Below are positions 1 through 14,343 of a DNA stretch of 64,000 bases, in pieces. Every line of letters begins with the position of its first letter. Position 1 is the stretch's first letter. Source of the stretch: Pseudomonas sp. UBA1879 (GTDB lineage Bacteria; Pseudomonadota; Gammaproteobacteria; Pseudomonadales; Pseudomonadaceae); contig NZ_DDHJ01000012.1 in the NCBI RefSeq assembly GCF_002338065.1, positions 7,946-71,945 of the forward strand, given 5' to 3'. The notes under the pieces are model-generated. The model made no database searches. It worked only from the letters and a program-made list of their open reading frames with translations, and was not told where the DNA came from. The position numbers and the translations under genes were made by a program.

Positions 1-1965
<1,965 letters not shown>

Positions 1966-1980
1966 CACGTGACGCGAATC

Positions 1981-2006
1981 GAGGGTGGGTCGGCATGACC
2001 ACCCTC
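1981..2006 (+). other. rpoB-rpoC intercistronic stem-loop
   Basis: An inverted repeat fills the centre of the 63-bp gap: GAGGGTGGGTC pairs with GACCACCCTC, with one bulged G and a loop of about five bases. No T-run follows, so it is not a classical terminator. It may be an RNA processing or stability element of the rpoBC message; that role is inferred. It lies just before the AGGAGGA ribosome-binding site of rpoC. Confidence 0.5.
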
Positions 2007-2028
2007 TGCTCCGCCAGGAGGAAAGGCC

Positions 2029-6228
<4,200 letters not shown>

Positions 6229-6231
6229 GAG

Positions 6232-6310
6232 CAGGGCCCTGATCTTCTGACCCACCCTCTTTGACAGGTCATGCCTGTGAAGGAGGGCGGTCGTAAGCTC
6301 AGGGCTCTGT
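6232..6310 (+). other. nested hairpin structure downstream of rpoC
   Basis: Directly after the rpoC stop, an outer stem (about 6232-6243, GCAGGGCCCTGA, with 6299-6310, TCAGGGCTCTGT) encloses an inner stem (CCCTC..ACAGG at 6255-6268 with CCTGT..GAGGG at 6274-6287). No T-run follows, and a sigma70 promoter begins two bases later. It could be the 3' end or processing structure of the rpoBC mRNA; this is inference. No protein is encoded here. Confidence 0.45.
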
Positions 6311-6311
6311 C

Positions 6312-6340
6312 TTGACTAGGGGCGGGATCCTCTTTAGACT
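6312..6340 (+). promoter_or_regulatory. sigma70 promoter of the str operon
   Basis: TTGACT (6312-6317) is separated by exactly 17 bp from TAGACT (6335-6340). Transcription would start near 6347, giving a leader of about 85 nt for rpsL. This allows rpsL-rpsG-fusA-tuf to be transcribed independently of rpoBC. Confidence 0.75.
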
Positions 6341-6356
6341 CTTGTACCCCTAAATC

Positions 6357-6390
6357 TGGCGGGACGCTCGTCCTGCCATTTTGCTTTTCT
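6357..6390 (+). terminator. attenuator-like hairpin in the rpsL leader
   Basis: TGGCGGGAC (6357-6365) pairs with GTCCTGCCA (6370-6378) through nine base pairs including one G-U, with a four-base loop, followed by TTTTGCTTTTCTT. This resembles an intrinsic terminator, but it sits inside the leader between the promoter and the rpsL start. It could end rpoBC read-through or act as an attenuator for the str operon; which one is not decided by the sequence. Confidence 0.5.
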
Positions 6391-6431
6391 TGTAAGACAA
6401 TAGCGTCGCAAGACAACAGTGGAGCTAGTAG

Positions 6432-6803
6432 ATGGCAACTATCAACCAGCTGGTACGTCAGCCGCGTAAGCGTATCGTCGAGAAATCCGACGTACCTGCG
6501 CTGCAGAACTGCCCGCAGCGTCGTGGTGTGTGCACCCGTGTGTACACCACCACGCCGAAAAAACCTAACTCGGCACTGCGTAAAGTATGCCGTGTGCGTC
6601 TGACCAACGGTTTCGAGGTTTCCTCGTACATCGGTGGTGAAGGCCACAACCTGCAAGAGCACAGCGTCGTCCTGATTCGTGGCGGCCGTGTAAAAGACTT
6701 GCCAGGTGTTCGTTATCACACCGTTCGCGGCTCTCTGGATACCTCCGGCGTTAAAGGCCGTAACCAGGGTCGTTCGAAGTACGGTACCAAGCGTCCGAAG
6801 TAA
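6432..6803 (+). CDS. rpsL: 30S ribosomal protein S12
   Basis: S12 (123 aa) lies at the decoding centre of the 30S subunit and helps monitor codon-anticodon fit. Lys43 and Lys88, the usual sites of streptomycin-resistance changes, are the wild-type residues here (TPKKPNS and RVKDLPG), and Asp89, the common methylthiolation site, is present. The ATG has a GGAG ribosome-binding site six bases or so upstream. It is the first gene of the str operon, and rpsG follows after 113 bp. Confidence 0.99.
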
Positions 6804-6916
6804 TTCGGTCGTTTTGCAGTCGTTTTTTAAATTTATTGAGTCGATAAGAGTAAGGTCGGGCAGCGCATTTCGGTGTGTGTCCCGAGCGAACCTGAAGACC
6901 GTTTGAGGGCTTATCA
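6804..6916 (+). promoter_or_regulatory. rpsL-rpsG intercistronic region, possible S7 feedback site
   Basis: In E. coli the comparable spacer folds into the target through which S7 represses its own translation. This 113-bp spacer is of similar length and contains a GC-rich stretch (about 6855-6890) able to pair with itself, ending at the GAGGG ribosome-binding site of rpsG. The regulatory role is inferred only from position and length; the E. coli sequence itself is not conserved. Confidence 0.3.
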
Positions 6917-7390
6917 ATGCCAAGACGTCGCGTAGCAGCCAAGCGTGAGATTCTTGACGATCCGAAGTACGGATCCCAGATTCTCGCCAAGTTCATGAAC
7001 CACGTAATGGAAAGCGGCAAGAAAGCCGTTGCCGAGCGTATTGTTTACGGTGCTCTGGATACCGTTAAAGCACGCAAGGCGGGTACCGACCCCCTGGAAC
7101 TCTTCGAAAAAGCACTCGACGCCATCGCTCCGCTGGTCGAAGTGAAGTCGCGCCGCGTTGGTGGTGCTACTTACCAGGTTCCGGTTGAAGTACGTCCTTC
7201 CCGTCGTAATGCTCTGGCAATGCGCTGGCTGGTAGACTTCGCGCGCAAGCGCGGTGAGAAATCCATGGCTCTGCGCTTGGCTGGCGAACTGCTGGACGCC
7301 GCTGAAGGCAAAGGTGCTGCGGTCAAGAAGCGTGAAGACGTGCACCGTATGGCTGAAGCCAACAAGGCTTTCTCGCACTACCGCTTCTAA
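6917..7390 (+). CDS. rpsG: 30S ribosomal protein S7
   Basis: S7 (157 aa) is a primary binder of the 3' major domain of 16S rRNA and organises assembly of the 30S head. The start MPRRRVAAKREILDDPKYGS and the end KAFSHYRF match the family, and the length equals the short (B-type) E. coli form. The ATG follows a GAGGG site. It is the second gene of the str operon, and fusA starts 31 bp downstream. Confidence 0.99.
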   Translation: MPRRRVAAKREILDDPKYGSQILAKFMNHVMESGKKAVAERIVYGALDTVKARKAGTDPLELFEKALDAIAPLVEVKSRRVGGATYQVPVEVRPSRRNALAMRWLVDFARKRGEKSMALRLAGELLDAAEGKGAAVKKREDVHRMAEANKAFSHYRF

Positions 7391-7420
7391 TCTCAGCGTC
7401 ACTATTTTTGCGAGGGCTTT

Positions 7421-9550
7421 ATGGCTCGTACTACTCCGATTAACCGCTACCGTAACATTGGTATCGTTGCTCACGTGGATGCTGGTAAAACCACCACCAC
7501 CGAGCGCGTCCTTTTTTACACTGGCGTAAACCACAAAATGGGCGAGGTGCATGATGGCGCCGCGACCATGGACTGGATGGTGCAGGAGCAGGAGCGTGGT
7601 ATTACCATTACTTCTGCTGCGACCACTGCTTTCTGGCAGGGCTCTGTCAAGCAGCATAAAGACCGCTATCGTTTCAACATCATCGATACCCCTGGCCACG
7701 TTGACTTCACCATTGAAGTAGAGCGTTCGCTGCGTGTACTCGACGGTGCTGTCGTTGTGTTCTGTGGTACCTCGGGTGTTGAGCCTCAGTCGGAAACCGT
7801 ATGGCGTCAAGCCAACAAATACGGCGTTCCGCGTCTTGTTTACGTAAACAAGATGGACCGTGCTGGCGCCAACTTCCTCCGCGTTGTAGGTCAGATCAAG
7901 CAACGTCTGGGTCACACTCCCGTGCCTATCCAGCTCGCTATCGGTTCGGAAGATAACTTCCAGGGTCAGATCGACCTGATGACCATGGAAGCTGTTTACT
8001 GGGATGACGCTGACAAGGGCATGACTCCTCGTCGCGAAGCTATCCCGGCTGAACTGCAAGAGCTGGCTGAAGAATGGCGCAGCAACATGGTTGAAGCGGC
8101 TGCTGAAGCCAACGAAGAGCTGATGAACAAGTACCTGGAAGGCGAAGAGCTGACGATCGAAGAGATCAAAGCTGCCCTGCGCCAGCGTACTATCGCCGGT
8201 GAAATCGTTCTGGCTGTCTGCGGTTCGTCGTTCAAGAACAAGGGTGTGCCGCTGGTTCTCGACGCCGTTGTCGACTACCTGCCAGCTCCGGTCGAGATTC
8301 CTGCGATCAAGGGTATCAACCCGGATGACAAGGAACTGGACAAAGACGATCCTGCCATTCGTCACGACGAGCGTCACGCTGACGACAATGAGCCGTTCTC
8401 GGCTCTGGCGTTCAAGATCGCGACCGACCCGTTCGTAGGTTCGATCACCTTCGTTCGTGTTTACTCGGGTGCTTTGAACTCCGGTGACTCGGTTCTGAAC
8501 TCGGTGAAAGGCAAGAAAGAGCGTGTGGGCCGTATGGTCCAGATGCATGCCAACACCCGTGAAGAAATCAAGGAAGTACTGGCTGGTGACATCGCCGCTT
8601 TGATCGGCATGAAAGATGTGACCACTGGTGAAACCCTGTGCGCACTGGATAAGCCTATTATCCTTGAGCGTATGGACTTCCCTGAGCCGGTTATTTCGGT
8701 TGCTGTTGAGCCGAAAACCAAAGACGACCAGGAAAAAATGGGTATCGCTCTGAGCAAGCTGGCTCAGGAAGACCCTTCTTTCCGCGTCAAGACCGATGAA
8801 GAGACTGGTCAAACGATCATCTCTGGTATGGGCGAATTGCACCTGGACATTCTGGTTGACCGGATGCGCCGTGAGTTCAACGTCGAAGCCAACATCGGTA
8901 AGCCGCAGGTTTCTTATCGTGAGAAGATCACGAAGAACTGCGAGATCGAAGGCAAGTTCGTTCGTCAATCCGGTGGTCGTGGTCAGTTTGGTCACTGCTG
9001 GATCCGTTTTGCACCTGCTGATGAAGGTCAGGAAGGTCTGCAATTCGTGAACGAAGTAGTTGGTGGTGTAGTTCCTAAGGAATACATCCCTGCTATCCAG
9101 AAGGGCATCGAAGAGCAGATGAAGAACGGTGTTGTTGCCGGTTATCCGCTCATTGGCCTGAAGGCGACCGTCTTTGACGGTTCTTACCACGACGTCGACT
9201 CCAACGAGATGGCGTTCAAGGTGGCTGCTTCCATGGCGACCAAGCAACTCGCGTCGAAAGGCGGCGGTGTTGTACTTGAGCCGATCATGAAAGTAGAAGT
9301 TGTAACACCTGAGGACTACATGGGTGACGTGATGGGCGACCTGAACCGTCGTCGCGGCATGATCCAGGGTATGGAAGATACGGTTTCTGGCAAGGTTATC
9401 CGCGCCGAGGTTCCGTTGGGTGAAATGTTCGGTTATGCGACCGACGTTCGTTCCATGTCTCAGGGTCGCGCGAGCTACTCTATGGAATTCTCCAAATACT
9501 CCGAAGCTCCGTCGAACATCGTCGAAGCTCTCGTTAAAAAACAAGGCTGA
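7421..9550 (+). CDS. fusA: translation elongation factor G
   Basis: EF-G (709 aa) is the GTPase that drives ribosomal translocation and, with RRF, recycling. The G1 loop AHVDAGKTTTTER lies at about residues 17-29, DTPGHVDF (G3) at about 88-95 and NKMDR (G4) at about 142-146. The length is normal for the main housekeeping EF-G of Pseudomonas. The ATG is preceded by GCGAGGG. It lies between rpsG and tuf in the str operon. Confidence 0.99.
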   Translation: MARTTPINRYRNIGIVAHVDAGKTTTTERVLFYTGVNHKMGEVHDGAATMDWMVQEQERGITITSAATTAFWQGSVKQHKDRYRFNIIDTPGHVDFTIEVERSLRVLDGAVVVFCGTSGVEPQSETVWRQANKYGVPRLVYVNKMDRAGANFLRVVGQIKQRLGHTPVPIQLAIGSEDNFQGQIDLMTMEAVYWDDADKGMTPRREAIPAELQELAEEWRSNMVEAAAEANEELMNKYLEGEELTIEEIKAALRQRTIAGEIVLAVCGSSFKNKGVPLVLDAVVDYLPAPVEIPAIKGINPDDKELDKDDPAIRHDERHADDNEPFSALAFKIATDPFVGSITFVRVYSGALNSGDSVLNSVKGKKERVGRMVQMHANTREEIKEVLAGDIAALIGMKDVTTGETLCALDKPIILERMDFPEPVISVAVEPKTKDDQEKMGIALSKLAQEDPSFRVKTDEETGQTIISGMGELHLDILVDRMRREFNVEANIGKPQVSYREKITKNCEIEGKFVRQSGGRGQFGHCWIRFAPADEGQEGLQFVNEVVGGVVPKEYIPAIQKGIEEQMKNGVVAGYPLIGLKATVFDGSYHDVDSNEMAFKVAASMATKQLASKGGGVVLEPIMKVEVVTPEDYMGDVMGDLNRRRGMIQGMEDTVSGKVIRAEVPLGEMFGYATDVRSMSQGRASYSMEFSKYSEAPSNIVEALVKKQG

Positions 9551-9581
9551 TTCAGCCCCTTTAGGCTAGGAGTTCACTGTC

Positions 9582-10775
9582 GTGGCTAAAGAAAAATTTG
9601 AACGTAACAAACCGCACGTCAACGTTGGCACCATCGGTCACGTTGACCACGGTAAAACCACTCTGACCGCTGCTCTGACTCGTGTCTGCTCCGAAGTTTT
9701 CGGTTCGGCTAAAGTCGACTTCGACAAAATCGACAGCGCGCCAGAAGAAAAGGCTCGTGGTATCACCATCAACACCGCTCACGTTGAGTACGATTCGTCC
9801 GTACGTCACTACGCGCACGTTGACTGCCCAGGCCACGCCGACTACGTCAAAAACATGATCACTGGTGCTGCCCAGATGGATGGCGCGATTCTGGTTTGCT
9901 CGGCCGCTGATGGTCCGATGCCGCAAACCCGTGAGCACATCCTGCTGTCCCGTCAGGTTGGCGTTCCGTACATCGTTGTCTTCCTGAACAAGGCCGACAT
10001 GGTTGACGACGCAGAGCTGCTGGAACTGGTTGAGATGGAAGTTCGCGATCTGCTGAGCACTTATGAGTTCCCAGGCGACGATACTCCGATCATCATCGGC
10101 TCCGCTCTGATGGCTCTGAACGGCCAAGACGACAACGAAATGGGTACCTCGGCCGTTAAGAAGCTGGTAGAGACTCTGGACAGCTACATCCCAGAACCAG
10201 TTCGTGCTATCGACAAGCCGTTCCTGATGCCAATCGAAGACGTGTTCTCGATCTCCGGTCGCGGCACCGTTGTGACCGGTCGTGTTGAGCGTGGCATCAT
10301 CAAGATTCAGGAAGAAGTTGAGATCGTGGGTCTGCGTGACACCACTAAAACTACTTGCACTGGCGTTGAGATGTTCCGCAAGCTGCTGGACGAAGGTCGT
10401 GCTGGCGAGAACTGCGGCGTTCTGCTGCGTGGTACCAAGCGTGACGACGTTGAGCGTGGTCAGGTTCTGGTTAAGCCAGGTACCGTCAAGCCTCACACTC
10501 AGTTCGAAGCTGAAATCTACGTTCTGAGCAAGGAAGAAGGCGGTCGTCACACTCCGTTCTTCAAAGGCTACCGTCCTCAGTTCTACTTCCGTACTACCGA
10601 CGTAACTGGTAGCTGCGAACTGCCGGAAGGCACCGAAATGGTTATGCCAGGTGACAACGTTAAAGTTTCTGTCACTCTGATCAAGCCAATCGCAATGGAA
10701 GACGGCCTGCGTTTCGCTATCCGTGAAGGCGGTCGTACCGTCGGCGCTGGCGTCGTAGCCAAAATCATCGCCTAA
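9582..10775 (+). CDS. tuf: translation elongation factor Tu
   Basis: EF-Tu (397 aa) brings aminoacyl-tRNA to the ribosome. The P-loop GHVDHGKT is at residues 19-26, with DCPGHADY and NKADM further on. The start is GTG at 9582 (MAKEKFERNKPHVNV), with TAGGAG nine or so bases upstream; no suitable ATG exists. It is the last gene of the str operon and is followed by a strong terminator. Pseudomonas usually has a second near-identical copy beside secE-nusG, which would lie outside this window. Confidence 0.99.
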   Translation: MAKEKFERNKPHVNVGTIGHVDHGKTTLTAALTRVCSEVFGSAKVDFDKIDSAPEEKARGITINTAHVEYDSSVRHYAHVDCPGHADYVKNMITGAAQMDGAILVCSAADGPMPQTREHILLSRQVGVPYIVVFLNKADMVDDAELLELVEMEVRDLLSTYEFPGDDTPIIIGSALMALNGQDDNEMGTSAVKKLVETLDSYIPEPVRAIDKPFLMPIEDVFSISGRGTVVTGRVERGIIKIQEEVEIVGLRDTTKTTCTGVEMFRKLLDEGRAGENCGVLLRGTKRDDVERGQVLVKPGTVKPHTQFEAEIYVLSKEEGGRHTPFFKGYRPQFYFRTTDVTGSCELPEGTEMVMPGDNVKVSVTLIKPIAMEDGLRFAIREGGRTVGAGVVAKIIA

Positions 10776-10788
10776 GCGTTGATTTGAG

Positions 10789-10819
10789 AAAAAGCCCCCG
10801 CTTGCGGGGGCTTTTTTAT
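10789..10819 (+). terminator. intrinsic terminator of the str operon
   Basis: AAAAAGCCCCCGC (10789-10801) pairs with GCGGGGGCTTTTT, with a two-base loop and a run of six T. It closes the str operon right before the S10 promoter. Confidence 0.93.
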
Positions 10820-10823
10820 TGGG

Positions 10824-10852
10824 TTGACACTGTGTTAGCTCGTCTATAGAAT
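10824..10852 (+). promoter_or_regulatory. sigma70 promoter of the S10-spc operon
   Basis: A consensus TTGACA (10824-10829) is followed after 17 bp by TAGAAT (10847-10852). Transcription would start near 10859, leaving a leader of only about 55 nt before rpsJ. It lies immediately behind the str terminator, so the S10 operon is separately initiated. Confidence 0.8.
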
Positions 10853-10913
10853 TGCGCCTCCTTTTAACGGGCGTATTGCGCTCGGTGGGAAGTAGCCTGG
10901 AGTCTGAAATCCA

Positions 10914-11225
10914 ATGCAAAATCAGCAAATCCGTATCAGGTTGAAGGCTTTTGACCATCGCCTGATCGACCAATCCACCCAGGAAATCGTGGAAACCGCG
11001 AAACGTACTGGTGCTCAAGTGCGTGGTCCAATTCCACTGCCTACCCGTAAAGAGCGGTTCACCGTTCTGGTTTCTCCGCACGTCAACAAAGACGCGCGCG
11101 ACCAGTACGAGATCCGCACTCATAAGCGCGTTCTGGACATCGTCCAGCCAACGGATAAAACCGTTGATGCACTTATGAAGCTTGATCTTGCGGCAGGTGT
11201 GGAAGTGCAGATCAGCCTCGGCTAA
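10914..11225 (+). CDS. rpsJ: 30S ribosomal protein S10
   Basis: S10 (103 aa) is a 30S head protein that also binds NusB in the antitermination complex; nusB itself is at about 51.8 kb here. The sequence [19 protein letters not shown] is typical. The ATG has GGAG about eleven bases upstream. It is the first gene of the long S10-spc operon. Confidence 0.99.
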
Positions 11226-11306
11226 GACTTGGGTCTTGGTCGTGTAACGCTCTGAAATGGGCGGCCATAGCGGGTGAAAGCCCCGTACACTCATGAGGTT
11301 TACAAC

Positions 11307-11942
11307 ATGACTATTGGTGTAGTCGGTCGAAAAGCGGGCATGACCCGTATTTTCACCGAAGAAGGTGTCTCCATTCCGGTCACGGTCATTGAGATCGAGC
11401 CGAATCGCGTCACCCAGTTCAAAACCGAAGAAAGCGATGGCTATCGTGCAGTGCAGGTTACTGTCGGTGAGCGTCGTGCTTCGCGCGTGACTGCAGCTCA
11501 AGCAGGTCACTTCGCTAAGGCGAATGTTGCCGCTGGTCGTACTGTTCTGGAGTTCCGCCTTGAAGAAGGTGAGTACCAGGCCGGCGATCTGATCAATGCA
11601 GAAATCTTTGCTGCTGGTCAACTGGTCGACGTGACCGGTCAGTCCAAGGGTAAGGGTTTCGCAGGTACTATCAAGCGTCACAACTTCCGTGGCCAAGATA
11701 ATACTCACGGTAACTCCGTTTCCCACCGCGTCCCAGGCTCTATCGGCCAGTGCCAGACTCCTGGTCGTGTATTCAAGGGCAAAAAAATGTCCGGTCATAT
11801 GGGCGCTGAGCGCGTGACCGTGCAGTCCCTGGAAGTAGTGCGCGTGGACGCTGAACGCAATCTGTTGTTGGTCAAGGGTGCTGTTCCTGGCGCTACTGGC
11901 GGCAACGTGGTTGTACGTCCAGCAGCCAAGGCTCGCGGTTAA
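11307..11942 (+). CDS. rplC: 50S ribosomal protein L3
   Basis: L3 (211 aa) is an early-assembly 50S protein that reaches toward the peptidyl transferase centre. The ATG at 11307 (MTIGVVGRKAGMTRIF) was chosen because it matches the family N-terminus and follows a GAGG site; an in-frame GTG 33 bases earlier would add 11 non-conserved residues. The glutamine-methylation loop region (GNSVSHRVPGSIGQCQTPG) is intact. It is the second gene of the S10 operon. Confidence 0.98.
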   Translation: MTIGVVGRKAGMTRIFTEEGVSIPVTVIEIEPNRVTQFKTEESDGYRAVQVTVGERRASRVTAAQAGHFAKANVAAGRTVLEFRLEEGEYQAGDLINAEIFAAGQLVDVTGQSKGKGFAGTIKRHNFRGQDNTHGNSVSHRVPGSIGQCQTPGRVFKGKKMSGHMGAERVTVQSLEVVRVDAERNLLLVKGAVPGATGGNVVVRPAAKARG

Positions 11943-11954
11943 GGGGAAGCTGAC

Positions 11955-12557
11955 ATGCAATTAAATGTAAATGACGCTCAAGCGATCGAAGTTTCCGAAC
12001 TGACATTTGGCGGCGAGTTCAACGAGACGCTGGTTCACCAAGCAGTCGTGGCCTACATGGCTGGCGGCCGTCAAGGTAGCAAGCAGCAAAAGACCCGTTC
12101 CGACGTTTCCGGTGGTGGTAAGCGCCCATGGCGTCAGAAGGGTACTGGCCGTGCTCGTGCCGGTACTATCCGTAGCCCAATCTGGCGTGGCGGCGGTACC
12201 ACTTTTGCAGCGCGTCCGCAGGATCACTCTCAGAAGCTCAACAAGAAGATGTACCGCGCAGCATTGCGCTCCATTCTTGCTGAGCTGGTCCGTACGGATC
12301 GTCTGGTCGTGGTTCAGGATTTCGCCGTTGAATCGCCGAAAACCAAAGACCTGCTGGGCAAGCTGAACAACATGAGCCTGACCGACGTTTTGATCGTGTC
12401 GGACGCTGTTGATCAGAACCTGTATCTGGCTGCTCGTAACCTGCCGCATGTTGATGTGCGTGACGTACAAGGTTCCGATCCAGTTAGTCTGATCGCATAC
12501 GACAAAGTGTTGATCACTGTGTCGGCCGTGAAGAAATTCGAGGAGCTGCTGGGATGA
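11955..12557 (+). CDS. rplD: 50S ribosomal protein L4
   Basis: L4 (200 aa) lines the peptide exit tunnel. The extended loop rich in Gly, Arg and Lys (GGGKRPWRQKGTGRARAG, about residues 55-72) that contacts 23S rRNA and borders the macrolide site is intact. In E. coli L4 also represses its own operon through a long S10 leader, which is not evident here. Its stop overlaps the rplW start by ATGA. Confidence 0.98.
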   Translation: MQLNVNDAQAIEVSELTFGGEFNETLVHQAVVAYMAGGRQGSKQQKTRSDVSGGGKRPWRQKGTGRARAGTIRSPIWRGGGTTFAARPQDHSQKLNKKMYRAALRSILAELVRTDRLVVVQDFAVESPKTKDLLGKLNNMSLTDVLIVSDAVDQNLYLAARNLPHVDVRDVQGSDPVSLIAYDKVLITVSAVKKFEELLG

Positions 12558-12853
12558 ACCAGGAACGCGTATTTAAAGTTCTGCTTGGCCCGCACGTTTC
12601 CGAGAAGGCTACGGTTCTGGCAGACAAAAAAGGTCAGTTCGTTTTCAAGGTTGCTACTGATGCAACCAAGCTGGAAATCAAGAAGGCCGTCGAAAGCCTG
12701 TTCAGCGTGAAAGTAGAGCGCGTGACTACCCTGAATGTTCTGGGTAAAACCAAGCGCACTGCTCGCGGTCTGGGCAAGCGTAATGACTGGAAGAAGGCAG
12801 TTATCTCCCTTCAGCCAGGCCAAGATCTCGATTTCAGCAGCAGTGCTGAGTAA
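12554..12853 (+). CDS. rplW: 50S ribosomal protein L23
   Basis: L23 (99 aa) sits at the tunnel exit and is the docking point for trigger factor and SRP. The sequence MNQERVFKVLLGPHVSEKA is typical. It overlaps rplD by four bases (ATGA), indicating translational coupling, and rplB follows after 14 bp. Confidence 0.98.
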   Translation: MNQERVFKVLLGPHVSEKATVLADKKGQFVFKVATDATKLEIKKAVESLFSVKVERVTTLNVLGKTKRTARGLGKRNDWKKAVISLQPGQDLDFSSSAE

Positions 12854-12867
12854 GGAAGGGGTGCATC

Positions 12868-13692
12868 ATGGCAATCGTTAAATGCAAACCGACTTCCCCT
12901 GGCCGCCGTTTTGTGGTCAAGGTGGTCAACCAGGAGCTGCATAAAGGCGCTCCTCACGCACCGCTGCTCGAGAAAAAATCGAAGTCTGGTGGTCGTAACA
13001 ACAATGGCCGTATCACTACTCGTCACGTTGGTGGTGGTCATAAGCAGCATTATCGTTTGGTCGACTTCCGTCGCAACGACAAGGATGGCATCGCTGCCAC
13101 TGTCGAGCGCATTGAATACGATCCAAACCGTACTGCTCACATCGCACTGCTGCTGTACGCGGACGGCGAACGTCGTTACATCATCGCGCCGAAGGGCGTG
13201 AGTGCTGGCGACCAACTGATCGCAGGCGCACTGGCTCCAATCAAGCCAGGTAATGCTCTGCAGCTGCGCAACATCCCAGTGGGTTCTACCGTTCATGGTA
13301 TCGAGCTGAAGCCTGGTAAAGGTGCTCAGATCGCTCGTTCTGCTGGTGCTTCGGCTCAGTTGATCGCTCGTGAAGGTGTCTACGTGACCCTGCGTCTTCG
13401 CTCCGGTGAAATGCGTAAAGTCCTGTCCGAATGCCGTGCAACTCTGGGCGAAGTGTCCAACTCCGAGCACAGCCTGCGTTCGCTGGGTAAAGCTGGTGCG
13501 AAGCGCTGGCGTGGCGTTCGCCCAACCGTTCGTGGTGTTGCCATGAACCCGGTTGACCACCCACATGGTGGTGGTGAAGGTCGTACCTCTGGTGGTCGTC
13601 ATCCGGTATCGCCGTGGGGCTTCCCGACTAAGGGCGCGAAGACTCGTGGTAATAAGCGTACCGACAAAATGATCGTCCGTCGTCGCAAGTAA
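12868..13692 (+). CDS. rplB: 50S ribosomal protein L2
   Basis: L2 (274 aa) is a primary 23S rRNA binder needed for subunit joining and peptidyl transferase activity. The highly conserved MNPVDHPHGGGEG segment, carrying the histidine implicated in activity, is near residues 223-235. The basic C-terminus (RTDKMIVRRRK) is normal. The ATG follows GGAAGGGG. It lies between rplW and rpsS. Confidence 0.99.
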   Translation: MAIVKCKPTSPGRRFVVKVVNQELHKGAPHAPLLEKKSKSGGRNNNGRITTRHVGGGHKQHYRLVDFRRNDKDGIAATVERIEYDPNRTAHIALLLYADGERRYIIAPKGVSAGDQLIAGALAPIKPGNALQLRNIPVGSTVHGIELKPGKGAQIARSAGASAQLIAREGVYVTLRLRSGEMRKVLSECRATLGEVSNSEHSLRSLGKAGAKRWRGVRPTVRGVAMNPVDHPHGGGEGRTSGGRHPVSPWGFPTKGAKTRGNKRTDKMIVRRRK

Positions 13693-13708
13693 ATAGAGGG
13701 ATACGACA

Positions 13709-13984
13709 GTGCCACGTTCTCTGAAAAAAGGTCCTTTTATTGATCTTCACCTACTGAAGAAGATCGAAGTGGCGGCGGAAAAGAACGATCGCAAACCAGT
13801 GAAAACCTGGTCGCGTCGCTCGATGATCCTGCCACAAATGGTCGGTTTGACTATTGCAGTACATAACGGTCGTCAGCATGTTCCGGTCCTCGTAAGCGAA
13901 GACATGGTCGGCCACAAACTAGGCGAGTTTGCCGGTACCCGCACTTATCGTGGGCACGTGGCAGACAAGAAAGCCAAGCGTTAA
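13709..13984 (+). CDS. rpsS: 30S ribosomal protein S19
   Basis: S19 (91 aa) is in the 30S head and contacts S13 and the A-site region. The start is GTG at 13709 (MPRSLKKGPFIDLHLLKK); an AGAGGGA site lies ten bases or so upstream and no ATG matches the family N-terminus. It is followed by rplV after 13 bp. Confidence 0.98.
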   Translation: MPRSLKKGPFIDLHLLKKIEVAAEKNDRKPVKTWSRRSMILPQMVGLTIAVHNGRQHVPVLVSEDMVGHKLGEFAGTRTYRGHVADKKAKR

Positions 13985-13997
13985 GGGGTAAGGAACG

Positions 13998-14330
13998 ATG
14001 GAAGTAGCCGCTAAGTTGTCGGGCGCTCGAATCTCCGCCCAGAAAGCCCGCTTGGTCGCCGACCAGATCCGCGGGAAGAAGGTGGGCGAAGCGCTCAACC
14101 TGTTGGCTTTCAGCAGTAAGAAAGCCGCCGAGATCATGAAAAAAGTGCTGGAGTCGGCCGTAGCCAACGCCGAGCATAACGAAGGCGCAGACGTTGATGA
14201 CCTGAAGGTCTCCACCGTTTTCGTCAACGAAGGGCGTTCGCTGAAGCGCATCATGCCACGTGCCAAAGGCCGTGCTGATCGCATCGTCAAGCGGTCTTGC
14301 CATATCACTGTCAAGGTTGCTGACAAGTAA
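13998..14330 (+). CDS. rplV: 50S ribosomal protein L22
   Basis: L22 (110 aa) has a globular surface domain and a beta-hairpin that extends into the exit tunnel. The N-terminus [20 protein letters not shown] and the hairpin region ([17 protein letters not shown]) are conserved. The ATG has an AAGGAA site. It is followed by rpsC after 13 bp. Confidence 0.98.
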
Positions 14331-14343
14331 CGGAGTCGAAGAG

